Source of the DNA: Stereocaulon alpinum | Lineage: Eukaryota > Ascomycota > Lecanoromycetes > Lecanorales > Stereocaulaceae | Length of the DNA: 64,000 nucleotides | NCBI GenBank assembly: GCA_018257865.1 | Contig: JAEUBA010000014.1 | Span: 1-64,000, forward strand | Direction of reading: 5' to 3' | Shown here: one piece after another, positions 13,124 through 23,312 of the stretch | Layout of the letters: the number at the start of each line of letters is the position of its first letter | Position numbering within the stretch: the first letter of the stretch is position 1 | Position numbers and translations under genes: made by a program | The notes under the pieces: model-generated | Database searches by the model: none | Told to the model about the DNA's origin: nothing | Seen by the model: the letters and a program-made list of their open reading frames with translations, nothing else

Positions 13124-13943
13124 TCAGACCTTGAAACCCTTGGACCTCCTCCTGCCACGCGCCCTCTCGAATTTCCTCCCCTTACTCTCCACATAAGGCT
13201 TCTTCCCACTATGTGGTCCAAAACCAAAGTGCTTCACCGCCTCCCTCGAATTCTTCGGTCCCCGCAACAACAGCGTATTACTCCCCGTCGGCGCCCTCAA
13301 CGCCAACTGATCCATCGTCAGACACTCTCCTCCAGCCTTCTCAATTCGTGCGCGGGCTGTGGCCGTGAAGTGGAGAGCGGCGACTGTAAGTTTTGGAACG
13401 GTCAACAGGCGAGTGTCGTCGGTTATGGTGCCGACTACGACGAGGGTGCGCTCGGTCGGGGTCATTTTTTCGCGGGTGCCGCGGCTGGCGAGCATGACGA
13501 GGCGGGAGAGGGACATGGGGGGGCGGTTGATGCGGGACATGAAGAGGCGGCGGAGGACGACTTTGTTGAAGGCGGAGTCGGTACGGCCTGTGATGTCTGT
13601 GTTAGTGGCTCTGGTCGTGTAGAATGGGGGCATTGGGCTTTTGCACTGCTGTTGAGGAATGGGCGAGAGATTAAACGTACGGGCTAGGAAGCGGTAGAGC
13701 TTGACGAGTAGCTTGAGATAGACATTGTCGCTCTTCGGGGCTTTGCGGTGCGTGCTACGCACGTGGTGCCTGTCGAGGTCGATACCTGTGGAAGTAGAGA
13801 CAAGTCAGCGTTCACGTTCTACTTCGCCGGCCTTCAGAAGTTTGTGTTCGAGAGGTGCCTCCGTTATTGGTTGATGAGTAGCTCATCCAGTACCGTGCCA
13901 TTACTAGAGGAAATTGAAATATCTTGAGGAATAACTTACCCAT
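13124..13943 (-). CDS. RPL18: Cytosolic 60S ribosomal protein L18 (eL18)
   Basis: Three exons, 13943-13940, 13785-13681 and 13587-13124, encode 190 residues, close to the 186-188 of yeast and human eL18. Exon 1 is only ATG+G, as in many fungal ribosomal protein genes. The join gives MGIDLDRHHVRSTHRKAPKS. The second intron (13680-13588) joins YRFLAR to RTDSAFNKVVLRRLFMSR, the best conserved part of the family. The C-terminus is basic (RGRRRSKGFKV). Intron 1 is 154 nt (GTAAGT..CACAG), intron 2 is 93 nt (GTACGT..CACAG, branch CTAAC). The product is a structural protein of the large ribosomal subunit. The gene converges with the TFIIIC subunit gene. Confidence 0.95.
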
Positions 13944-14606
13944 CTCTGAGGTCGTAGACTGTCGATGTTGTCGATGTTGTGCTGAGAGATGAAGTTTGGA
14001 TTCGCTTGCCTTTCGTTAGCGTGCTTTTCCGTGCGCCTCGCTTAGCGGCTTGATGAGGATAGGACCGATTATCCGCGATGATTGACTTCAAATAGTCGCC
14101 CACATAATCTTCCTTAAATGAATTACAATCAGTCCACAGTCTTTGCGATGAGGGTCAAGGATTTTCAGAACATTGCAATTGTGTTGTGAGGTCACAGATC
14201 GGTTCATACTCTTTCTGCCAGGATATAATACAGCTCTATGTTAGGATTATCTACCTAGATAGCATCCTGTAGTCTTTTTGTATGCCACCCCAGATCTATA
14301 GATCAATGCCGGATATCCCAATGCCGCTTAATGATCATGCTTGCCAGCTTTGCCCCCAAATAACGCCGAATGTGCTCATGAACGTCAATATTTCAAAACG
14401 TCGTTTCCTGGGTATCTCTCTCTCCTTATGCTCCGAATGACAACGAACGCAAGCGATGATCTGAAGATCCGAAAAAATAGGTCTGGACGAGTCCCCGTAG
14501 AGGTTCTGAGTGCCGGCTCTAGCTAAAGTGGATTGCTGCACGTTCAATTGCCCATCAAATCCCACTTGGACGAGCTTCTTGGACAACATTTCAAACGAGC
14601 GACCAA
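13944..14606. promoter_or_regulatory. Upstream region of RPL18 and 3' flank of the carrier gene
   Basis: These 663 bases contain the presumed RPL18 promoter near 13944-14100 and the carrier 3' UTR near 14300-14606. I saw no unambiguous regulatory box or RNA gene. Confidence 0.35.
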
Positions 14607-15805
14607 TCACGCATCATCGTCCCCAAGTGAGACGAAGAAGTCGCGAGCTAACTCAAAGCTGAGGAAGCTACTGGCCATGCTAGGAGCCACCTTGAGTAGA
14701 TTGGGTACGATCCCTTTATAGAACCCACGGAAGCCTTCTTCCATAGCTATGATCCTGATCGCGTCGAATATTGATTTGTATCTGTAGCCCATGCTCTTCA
14801 TCTTATTGATCTGAAATCTTCGACGTAGGACGTCACTGTGAAAAGTCAGTTAGTATCTAAGAATGGATGGAGGTTCTAGAAATGTTTCATACAGTGGGTA
14901 GGTGCAAGTTTGTGCAACAGCGCCTGATACAGCGCCAGCCAACAACTTGCCATAGCTTGTTGGATTCTTTTGGCCTTCTGGGGTCAGATAGATCCTAAGG
15001 AACTCGTAGGTCATGAAGTTGAGGCCGACCTTGACTTGTCAGCTAAGAAAGCCTGAAAGCCGGATCGACTCACGTATGGAGCTACACCAGCTATAGTTGG
15101 CACATAGCCACCATATAAGGCTAGGAAGCCACCTTCGGTTTTGAATATGTTGACCCCTGTCCTCCACATCCCAGGTAGATCCTTTACCTGCGCTTCGGTA
15201 AGATGGGAAAAGTCGGCAGTTTGCACGGAAAGCCGCGTTCGAATGATATCGAGTGGATAGGTGAAAGTGACCGAAGTGATTCCTGCGAGTGCTCCACATA
15301 GGAGATTCTTCGACGGTGGTAACTTTTCACCCTCATGGGTTGTCATATACTGGTACGTCACCCAATCAGCTTTCGCGAAAAAACCAGACAAGCCGTAGGA
15401 CTGTTTGCATCTGCTTACCTTCTTGTAGAAGCTGTAGCTCGCAAACTGCACAGCCGAGTATGGGATAATCCGGATACAATTCGCACCATTGCCTCTCATG
15501 AAACCCCTCCAGCCTTCGTCTCTCCACATCTTCATAAGACCTTGCCCAACAGGCATTTTGTACCCAGTCCTTCCAGCGCTTTGTATTTGAAATAGGATCT
15601 TCAATCGTTCGAGAGGAGAAACGACTGTTCTTGAGACCGCTCCGGCTACACCTCCCGCCAAAAATGCAGCAAAGACGGGCTGAGCAATGGTGTGCCGTAA
15701 TTGTATAAGCCGTGATATGGGTGCAGGCAGATTCTCTTCAACCTTGGCCACAGGTGAAGGAGCCTGCCCATCTACACTCATCGTGGGCGATTGGGGTGAG
15801 ATCAT
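14607..15805 (-). CDS. Mitochondrial carrier family (SLC25) protein, YPR011C/SLC25A42-like
   Basis: Four exons, 15805-15419, 15349-15074, 15029-14893 and 14835-14607, encode 342 residues, normal for a three-repeat carrier. All three signature motifs are visible: PLERLK in repeat 1, PLDIIR in repeat 2 and PLDVLR in repeat 3; the last is assembled across intron 3. Intron 2 joins GVAPY to VGLNFMTYEFLRIYL. The order and the loop sequences (GNGANCIRIIPYSAVQFASY; RRRFQINKMKSMGYRYKS) place it near the adenine-nucleotide/CoA/PAPS-type carriers such as yeast YPR011C; the exact substrate cannot be read from sequence. It would sit in the inner mitochondrial membrane. Start chosen at the first ATG of the frame (15805); another ATG 9 codons in is possible. 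Confidence 0.88.
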
Positions 15806-16516
15806 ATGCGGCACGGCGTCACCTGCCTTCTATTGAAATGCAATATCCGCGAGTTTCGATAATCGACGATATGTATCATGTATGAGTACTCGTAGGGTTC
15901 AGTGAGGAAGTGCGTGAGGTCGACGATTGCTGATTTGAAGGCTGGTGGCGCTGGGCTAATCTGCAGTGCAACCGTGGAGGGAATTTTGGTTCCGAAGCAT
16001 ACAGCGTTGGACGACGCACAGAGGACAACAGTGATGCTGCCTTTTCGTGTTTGAAAGCTGAAGAGTCCATGAAATGCTGGTATGTTAAAGCTGAATAATG
16101 TGCTGTCACAAGGGAAAACCGCGAAGCCCTTATTTTTGGTTCTGGGCCCCTTGAAACTTTGCCTCTTTAGGCCTATATTAGAACCCGTAAGCGACGATTA
16201 GCTGTAATGAGCTCTGAGGGCATGATACGTCGGAACGGTTGAATTACTATTAGTCGCAGATTTTGCGGGCAATCGATTTTAAGTGTTCTTTAAGAGAAAA
16301 AAGAAATTGCCTCACAGCATAAATATAGAGAGGGTTGGAAAAACTCGTGGAAGCTGGGCTGACTCATCCCGCGCTAGTGAGGCAGCCCGCTTCCCTTTTG
16401 AGCTTCGCAGTGAGGCTCTCGACATTCTCCTTCTTGCCTTACAGTCACTCATAATACCGTCAAGACTCCATCCGTATTATTTTGGTACTCTAGAGAACAA
16501 TCCTCATCAAGTCAAC
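15806..16516. promoter_or_regulatory. Divergent upstream region, carrier / SR protein
   Basis: The interval separates two divergent genes. A 77-codon frame at 16109-15876 (minus strand) has no recognised relative and is not called. The pyrimidine-rich stretch ahead of 16517 is typical of a fungal transcription start region. Confidence 0.4.
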
Positions 16517-17416
16517 ATGTCTCGTGGCGGGGGAACTACGCTCTACGTAACCGGCTTTGGCCATGGGACTCGCGCCCGTGATCTTGCCTACGAATTCGAA
16601 CGGTACGTCTACTTCCATGGCCAGCAGCCCGGATCGATCACCCCAATACACCGAACCTCCTTCGCTCCTTCCTCACATTCCTAAGCTGTCTAAGTCTATA
16701 TACGTATCTCGAGGCTGACAGTCGTCAAGCTATGGACGTCTCGTGCGCTGTGACATTCCAGCTCCTAGGAGCGCTGCTAGCAGACTGTGCGTACCTGAAG
16801 ATATACCTTGCCAATGCTCCAGATCATCTCACATGTCACCCAGGTTCGCTTTTGTGGAATATGAGAGTCGTCGTGATGCAGATGATGCATATCATGAGAT
16901 GCATAATAAGCGTCTTGGCCGAGATGACATCTTGAAGATTGAAGTGCGTTGCTCCTGTCCCGCTCTGGAATCCTTTCTTCGGTGCTCAACTTCATCAGTG
17001 GGCTCGTACACCCCCATCAGCATCTTGGCGCTTCGACTCAGGCCGCGACCGCGACGCCCCACGTGGAGCACCGAGCCGTCGCGACCGTTCTCCCCGTCGT
17101 CGCTCTGGCTCTCCTCCACCTCGTCGTGGCCGGACTGACTACTCCCCTCGCAAGGACGACCGTCGTGAGCGTGACTATGATAGGCGTGATCGCGACCGCT
17201 CTCGAAGCCCAGACGATGGCGACCGCGAGATGAAGGATGTCAATCGACGTCGTGATCTTGATGATGACCGCGAGAACGGCACGAATGGTGAAGATCGCAA
17301 AGGTAGTTTCACCCCGTACCAGGCATGCAGAACCCCCACTGAACAGTCCTCTCCCCCTTCCAGTTGAAATGGGTTCCCCAATTCCAGCCCACGACGAGCT
17401 CGACACAGCCGAGTAA
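16517..17416 (+). CDS. SR-type splicing factor with one RRM
   Basis: Five exons, 16517-16602, 16730-16786, 16844-16943, 16999-17302 and 17364-17416, give 199 residues (600 nt). The N-terminal RRM (about residues 8-80) has RNP2-like TLYVTGFG and RNP1-like LFAFVEYES, the latter built across intron 2, and ends RDDILKIEWARTPPSASWRF. The C-terminal half is an RS/RD-rich domain (RRDRSPRRRSGSPPPRRG; RERDYDRRDRDRSRSP). The last intron (17303-17363) is needed to reach the tail VEMGSPIPAHDELDTAE; reading through it instead gives an unrelated Ser/Pro tail ending at 17367. SR proteins bind exonic enhancers and recruit U1/U2AF in the nucleus. It resembles fission yeast Srp1; orthology is inferred. Retention of the last intron could be a regulatory isoform. 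Confidence 0.85.
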
Positions 17417-18222
17417 ATGTATCCGCGCTGATGAGAATGGAGCTCGACTCGAGAAGATTCAAGATTATAAGACCGTGCTTTCCAATCAACACTCATGCAG
17501 AAGAAAAAGTCGGATGTTGGCGGAGGGCTGTTAGGTCAAGTGTCGAGGTTTCATTCCTTTTTGCATGCACTACCCTGGTCTTTGGCTAACAGTCAATACG
17601 TGGCGGATGATGGAGGGTTCCTCAAAATAACTCAGTGGTCAGCAGCTCGGTCGGCTCTCGATATCGAAATCGTTCGGCGGCGGAACGTCCTTTTCTTTCT
17701 CATCCTGTACCATCGAGACGAATCTATAGACCCACTCGCACTTCAACAAAGATCTTGTTAAATACCTCTACGACCGATCCACCTCCTTTACCCCCTAACC
17801 TCGCCGTCAGTTGCATCGGCAGCCCCGTCGCCGTAAAGCGCTTCCCCTCCCTTTCGTACCCTCGCCCCATCCCTCGATCGTACCCACTACGTTTTTACGC
17901 ATACACTTCGGTCGGGTACAATACCGTGAATGGTCTCAGGCTGGCTGGATCAATCTGGTAGGTTCTTCCACCTCGTTCTTGCTATTTGAAGAATCAATGA
18001 ATGCATTTCATTTGTTCGCAAAGAGTCTTTAGAGCGTGGCAGGTTGTATCGGAAGAATGGACTGGGGTTTCAATGACGCATTTACAATCCACATCCCCTT
18101 TTTTGTCACTGCCAAGTACCCACAATCGTGTCTCGTTCACGATGCGTACGGAAGAAAACGTATTCATCCAAGACCTGACTTTCCCACAATGCCGGTCCCC
18201 CTCTGCAACCCTCTCCCTCCGC
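17417..18222. other. Intergenic region between convergent genes
   Basis: This 806-bp interval has only short frames without homology. It contains the 3' flanks of the SR gene and of the small secreted protein gene. No repeat or RNA gene was recognised. Confidence 0.45.
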
Positions 18223-18801
18223 TCAGGACGTCTCTGCCCCCGACACCGGCCCATAAACATCCAACAAAAACATCCCCTGCTCGCCGATATACGCTGTCCC
18301 TCCCAGATTCTGCATGGGCTGCACTCTATTGTGGCAGCGAAACCCGATCTGCGCTGCAGTTTGCAAGACCAGAGATATTGGAAATGTATCGACTGCACCT
18401 GGTCTCGTTGCTCGAAGCTTTACGCTGCAGGTGTTAGTACTGTCTGCATATATGGCTGGCAATATCCAGGGCGTCTTGGTGGTGAATTGCTGGGGTTGCG
18501 CAGCATTGCCGACGCCAAGGATGGTGAAGACGACTTCTGCACAGCCCTTTAGGTTAAGTTGGCGTCGTGTTGGTGAAGGGGCTTCTCGGCACCATATTGG
18601 CGGATCATTTGCTGAAACATTTGAGGACTGCAGAAAGGCTACTGGGAGCGTCAGGTTGGTGGGGTCAATATTGTCGGAGAAGGCTGCGTTGAGGAGATCA
18701 GAGTATGCAGTGGGTGGGGAGCTAATGCTTGGTGTTGTAGTCAGGCTGAGTGCTGTTGTCAGACAACACAGGAGTGCGAAAAAGCAAAAGGGGAGAGCCA
18801 T
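18223..18801 (-). CDS. Small secreted protein, 192 aa, four mature cysteines
   Basis: An uninterrupted frame encodes 192 residues. The first 20 or so (MALPFCFFALLCCLTTALS) form a clear signal peptide. The mature part has Thr/Ser/Pro-rich sequence, two sequons (NLT, NVS) and four cysteines in the contexts WCREAP, KGCAEV, NTCSVK and FRCHNR, which could form two disulfides. The second half (GCAEVVFTILGVGNAAQPQQ onwards) looks beta-rich. I do not recognise the family. Size, secretion and even cysteine count fit a cell-wall or effector-like protein, but its neighbours are housekeeping genes, so a conserved secreted protein is equally likely. The ATG at 18801 is the first in frame and directly precedes the signal sequence. 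Confidence 0.65.
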   Translation of the reverse strand: MALPFCFFALLCCLTTALSLTTTPSISSPPTAYSDLLNAAFSDNIDPTNLTLPVAFLQSSNVSANDPPIWCREAPSPTRRQLNLKGCAEVVFTILGVGNAAQPQQFTTKTPWILPAIYADSTNTCSVKLRATRPGAVDTFPISLVLQTAAQIGFRCHNRVQPMQNLGGTAYIGEQGMFLLDVYGPVSGAETS

Positions 18802-19101
18802 AGTATCCCTTTAGTCTCAAGGGAAAAGGCTTGGATTAATGCATGAGCAGATACCCCACAAGCTTCCACGTGAGTTTATAACAAGGTCCCCAAGGCGATC
18901 TAAATGTGGAGATCATACTTTCCCACGTTTATGGCCCGTCGGATACTTAAGTCAGCACACACATGCAGGCGACAAGCGACGTGAAACATGGCGGGATATA
19001 CTCTTGGCATATAGAAACCCTCGATGTACATTTCGTTGTCATCCATTCACATTCTTTTGTCGAAACAGTATGCTCTGAGACAGCATCTCGCTTGTTCAAC
19101 C
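18802..19101. other. Short intergenic gap
   Basis: Exactly 300 bases between the secreted protein gene (upstream side) and the PRO2 3' end. No feature was recognised beyond the presumed promoter of the secreted protein. Confidence 0.4.
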
Positions 19102-20620
19102 TTACAACGGTAACCGTTCATGCTTCCAATGTTTTCCTCCCACCCCATACTCCCCCGCAACCTGTCCCGTCCCATTAATGCGATACTTGTAAATCATCAG
19201 GCCCTCCAACCCCACGGGTCCTCGTGCATGTATCTTATTGGTGCTAATCCCCACCTCTGTCCCAAACCCAAATCTCATACCGTCGGCCATTCTCGTGCTT
19301 GTGTTCCAGAACACGCAGGCTGAGTCGACGCCCGATTGGAACTGTTCTGCAATATCTTTTGATGATGTCAGGATCGCATCGGTGTGTTTTGAGGAGTGGA
19401 CGTTGATGTGGGCGATGGCGAGGCTGCAGGATGTACTGGGTGCGGCGTCTGGCGGTGTTGGTATTGTTTTGATGGCAAGAATGGGGGCGAGAAACTCAGT
19501 CGTGTAGTCTTCTTCTGTTGCTTCTTGTAGGATGACTGCTTGGGACTTGGGAAGTGAGCTTGAGAGCGCGGCTTTCGAAGGTGCGTCGCAGCGGAGAGAA
19601 ACCCCTCTTTCCAGGAGCGCGGATGCTACTTCCGGGAGGATGGTGGAGTGGGCAGCTTCATCAATGAGGAGCGTCTCTACTGCATTGCAAGCAGCTGGAT
19701 AGCCCAACTTTGCATCCAGTAGAATCTTAACGGCCATGTCTTTCTCAGCGTCCTGGTGAATGTAGATGCTGCATAGGCCGTCGGCGTGCCCAAGGACTGG
19801 GATGCGAGTGTTGTTCTTGATGTATCGGACTAGCTCATTGGAGCCGCGAGGGATCACGAGGTCAATGTACTTGTCGAGGTCGAGTAGGGAAGCTACAACA
19901 TCGCGAGTCGTTAGAAGTTGGATGGAGTTGTTGGGCACGAGGGTATTGGTTAGGGCGTTGGAGATGGTTTGGGAGATGGCTTGAAAGGAGAGGGTTGTTT
20001 CTTTGCCGCCTAGAGATTGTCAACGATGGGGACTTGCATAGAGCGACACGGTCAGACCTTTCAGTATAGCAGCATTCCCAGATTTGATCGCCAGAGACGC
20101 TATATTAGCAATAACCTCTGGGCGAGCTTCGAAGATGATCAGGAGGACTCCAATTGGACATGTGACTCTTTCGAGCTCCAAGCCATTATCCAAACGTGTT
20201 CTTAGGGTGATTTTGTTGACTGTGTCGTACCGAGTCCGTAGAAGTCATACACCTCTGCTGGACCCATCGTACGGTCCATCAGCCTTTGTAGCTTGCCCCA
20301 TTGCAGACGACAGCCTTACCTGGATCTTCTAGATCTCGAACATCTAAGATCCCCTGCAGCATATCCTCCCATTTTCCTTTCCTGCCCAGATCCAGTCTCT
20401 TGAGCACGCTCTGACTTAGCTCCCCTTCTTCTGCGGACTTTGTTGCTAGTTCGAGATCCTTTGCGTTGGCTGCTAATATAGTCTCTTTTGACTCTTGTAG
20501 AGCGTGGTGAATAGCTGTTAACGCATCGTTGCGGGCTTTGGTGGGGAGAATTGCGAGGCTTCGTGAGGAGATCGATGCTGCTTTTGCGACTTCGAGTGGG
20601 GAGGAATTTGTGACAGACAT
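19102..20620 (-). CDS. PRO2: Gamma-glutamyl phosphate reductase (glutamate-5-semialdehyde dehydrogenase)
   Basis: Three exons, 20620-20320, 20219-20058 and 20009-19102, encode 456 residues, the usual length for yeast Pro2/bacterial ProA. It reduces gamma-glutamyl phosphate with NADPH to glutamate semialdehyde, the second step of proline synthesis. The middle exon supplies ITLRTRLDNGLELERVTCPI and VLLIIFEARPEVIANIASLA; the third begins GGKETTLSFQA. The active-site cysteine lies in GYPAACNAVETLL near residue 262, and the C-terminal ALDH-like part has GVDSACVFWNTSTRMADGMR and GFGTEVGISTNKIHARGPVG. Introns are 100 and 48 nt. It diverges from CSN3 across a 371-bp interval. Confidence 0.93.
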
Positions 20621-20991
20621 GAGCGCGGCTTCCCGTGAAAATCAACCTCTCATCACACACAACGACAAGCACGAACAAAATCCATACACATGCACCAGAA
20701 ATGTTTTCCCTACTCGTAAGCTGTTTGTTGCTGGTTCTTGGTCTTGGAGTCATGATCCAGGCTGCGGAACTCTGTTATTGGTTGGTTGTGATCGTCTGTC
20801 TAGCCGCAGGAGGAGCAGGAAGGTTAGCCGGGCTAAGCGCCCAGTACATTTATGGATTGCTCCGCTGGAGGATCTGGCTTGCCTGGTTGGACTTTCAGAT
20901 TGCTCTACTAGGATTTGGCAACATCCTCGAGAGGCACCGTGCCTTCCATGTCCGCGACCCCGTGTTCATTCGACTCCATAAGCCTCCCACC
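20621..20991. promoter_or_regulatory. Bidirectional promoter region PRO2 / CSN3
   Basis: These 371 bases separate two divergent start codons. An open frame reads through from upstream into CSN3 with a hydrophobic N-terminus (ATG at 20701), but it is not part of the conserved COP9 subunit and is probably fortuitous. Confidence 0.45.
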
Positions 20992-22870
20992 ATGGACGCC
21001 ATCCTCCAACAGCTGCTCGCCTTTCCCCCACATCCACCGCCTGCTACTCCCCTCTCAGACGCCGAATATGACAAGCAGATCAATATACACATTCAACACC
21101 TTAACCACATACCTGCCAGTAAGCTCACAGCTCCTGTGCCAGGCGGGGGTGATCTTCTCGATGTAAGGTCATTCCCAATCTTTAACATCTAGTCAACATC
21201 TTCCCACCGGAACGCTGCAGTTACTACGCCGCACTCTCTAAGCCAGCTACAACATCTGGGTGGTGTAAGCTAGTCGGCGGCGACAGCTTACACCAAGCTG
21301 CGGAGTCGGTCAATAGCACTTTCTTCTGTTGCTAACATATCTTATGCCCGCAGATCATCGACCCTTCCGTCAACACGATTTCCTACCTCTACGTGCTAGT
21401 TGCTCAAATCAACAATTCTTCTGGCAAGCAGAAAGCTGACTCCACATCCGACTTGTACAAGCCGGGTACACAATTATGGCTGAAGATGATGATATTCATG
21501 GGAGCCTTCGATCCTGTTCAGATCAGATATGTGGGCAACGAGTTTCGAAACCTAGTAGAGAAGACGGCATTGAAGGCGCGATTGGTCTTCTCGGTGAGCC
21601 CCTACGCTTTCCTATCACCATGCAGTGACTGATAGACTCCAGCCCGATGCAGCTGTTCCAGACATAAGATCAGCCATACTACGCGTGGATCCATCCGGAG
21701 CGACGTTCACATCGTCACATCTTCTCTTCGTCCGCTTGTGTCTCGAGGCATGCACTTACTATGACGCGTTACCCGTAATCGATCAGAATATCTACTACTT
21801 CCCAGCGAATACCAGCAAAGCCGCCCAGAATAACCGATTTCCCTACCTATGCTCTGACCATGAGTCCAGCTCCACATTTATAACGCAAGAATCGGGGTTA
21901 TCAGCCAAATTGGTTTACCAGGACATTCTACAATACTACCTCTTCGGCGCCATGATCTATATGGAAATGAAGGACTGGAAGCGTGCTCTCTTTTTCTTGG
22001 AGGTGGTAATTGCCTGGCCTGTAGCCACTAACGCCAGCAAAATCCAAGTTGAAGCCTACAAGAAGTGGGTGCTTGTCAGTCTACTGCATAAAGGACACGT
22101 GAGTGCTGAGCTTCGTGTACTTTCTAGTGGCTCGTATTGACTGACTTCATCAAGCCTCTGACCGTGCCGAAGACTACCAATTCCCAAGCCCTGAAGCAGT
22201 ATCGTGCATTAGCAAAGGCATACGATGCACTGGCGGAGATATTCAATGTGGGTATAACAGAGGGTCATGATCAGCAAAGACTTGTTCAAGAAGCCCAGAT
22301 GGGTATGGGCTTCTGGGATAGCGTAAGAACAACTCCGAGGTTCACGCCGGTAGCATACTGCTGACGAGTAGTTAGGACTGCAACCGCGGCCTAGTACGCC
22401 AGGTCTTAGAGGCTTTTCGCAAATTCTCTGTTCTACAACTTCAATCGACTTTTGCGGCTTTGACCATTGCTGATATCACACGCAAAACTTCGCCCGATCC
22501 GAACGATTACGCAGGAACTGGTCGATATGTGGTCAGCTTAATCTCTGCAGGCGAATTGAATGCTACGATTTCCGAACCGTCCGATGACCCGAAGTCATGG
22601 ATAATACGCTTCTCGGACTCAACTGGCGGACCTTTGGCGCGGTCGGAAGAGCAACAACATGAAGCGCTTGTAAAGCAGACACGCAAGGCCGAGGACCTCG
22701 TATGCCACATTCGGGAGCTAGATCGCAAACTCAGTCTGAGCAAAGACTACATCGGGGACGCTAAGAAAAGAAAGAGGGAGCATAATGGAGAAGGCGCTGA
22801 GGCTGGGGTCACTTGGCCAAGCCATGGTGAGGGATTCGACCACGATGAGGATATGATGGGTGACTTGTAA
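20992..22870 (+). CDS. CSN3: COP9 signalosome complex subunit 3
   Basis: Five exons, 20992-21162, 21354-21593, 21643-22098, 22155-22322 and 22376-22870, encode 509 residues; all four introns are phase 0. Subunit 3 is a PCI-domain scaffold of the COP9 signalosome, which removes Nedd8 from cullins and, in fungi, controls development and secondary metabolism. Seen: N-terminal helical repeats (MDAILQQLLAFPPHPP; KLTAPVPGGGDLLD), a central TPR-like region (SSHLLFVRLCLEACTYYDAL; WKRALFFLEVVIAWP), a PCI-like region around YRALAKAYDALAEIFNVG, and a lysine-rich acidic tail (KKRKREHNGEGAE...DEDMMGDL) likely to be disordered. Intron 1 is unusually long (191 nt) and contains an 11-bp perfect inverted repeat. 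The ATG at 20992 was preferred over an upstream in-frame ATG because conservation starts there. Confidence 0.85.
21261..21295 (+). repeat. Perfect 11-bp inverted repeat (hairpin) in CSN3 intron 1
   Basis: TGGTGTAAGCT at 21261-21271 is followed, after a 13-nt G/C-rich loop, by its exact reverse complement AGCTTACACCA at 21285-21295. In the transcript it would form a stable stem within the intron, upstream of the GCTAAC branch site. Confidence 0.8.
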
Positions 22871-23312
22871 TGACTGTGCCTTCATTACTATTTGGAGGAC
22901 AGCTATCGAACGTGAAAACGACGAGTATACGGCGGCAAAACTTCCTTTGCTCATTATGCATAAGCGATGGTTCGAGCGAGATGCATGCATAGCACCGGTG
23001 TTCTTATCAGGGTTTGCAGAGACACATGCCGGGAGCTACGGGGAATAACCATAGCGGTAGCCTGAAGGATGATTAGCATCTGTCTATAAAGGACAGAAAT
23101 ACAATTGATGAGATTGAATCTTCCAGACTTTTGTTAATTTGCTAACCAGCGGACACCAACTGCCACCCACGTGACATCGGACCTTTAGGATGCCGTCATT
23201 TGCTTTACTCCATCAACCATAAAGTAGAATCTTTCCAACTGAATCCTACATGACGATTTGATTAGTACAGATATCATCAATCTCTGCACCTACCACTGTA
23301 ACCAAACTCACA
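22871..23312. promoter_or_regulatory. CSN3 3' flank and ISU1 upstream region
   Basis: This 442-bp interval contains the CSN3 3' UTR and presumed ISU1 promoter. No other element was recognised. Confidence 0.4.

Noticed and set aside
13786..13939. Box C/D snoRNA in RPL18 intron 1
   Set aside because: CTGA-like D boxes exist, but no proper RTGATGA C box or terminal stem was found.
17303..17367. SR protein ending at 17367 without the last intron
   Set aside because: The spliced form gives the family-like tail MGSPIPAHDELDTAE and a good branch site; the unspliced tail is unconserved.
20701..20991. N-terminal hydrophobic extension of CSN3 from ATG 20701
   Set aside because: The extension would put a membrane segment on a soluble COP9 subunit; conservation starts at the ATG at 20992.
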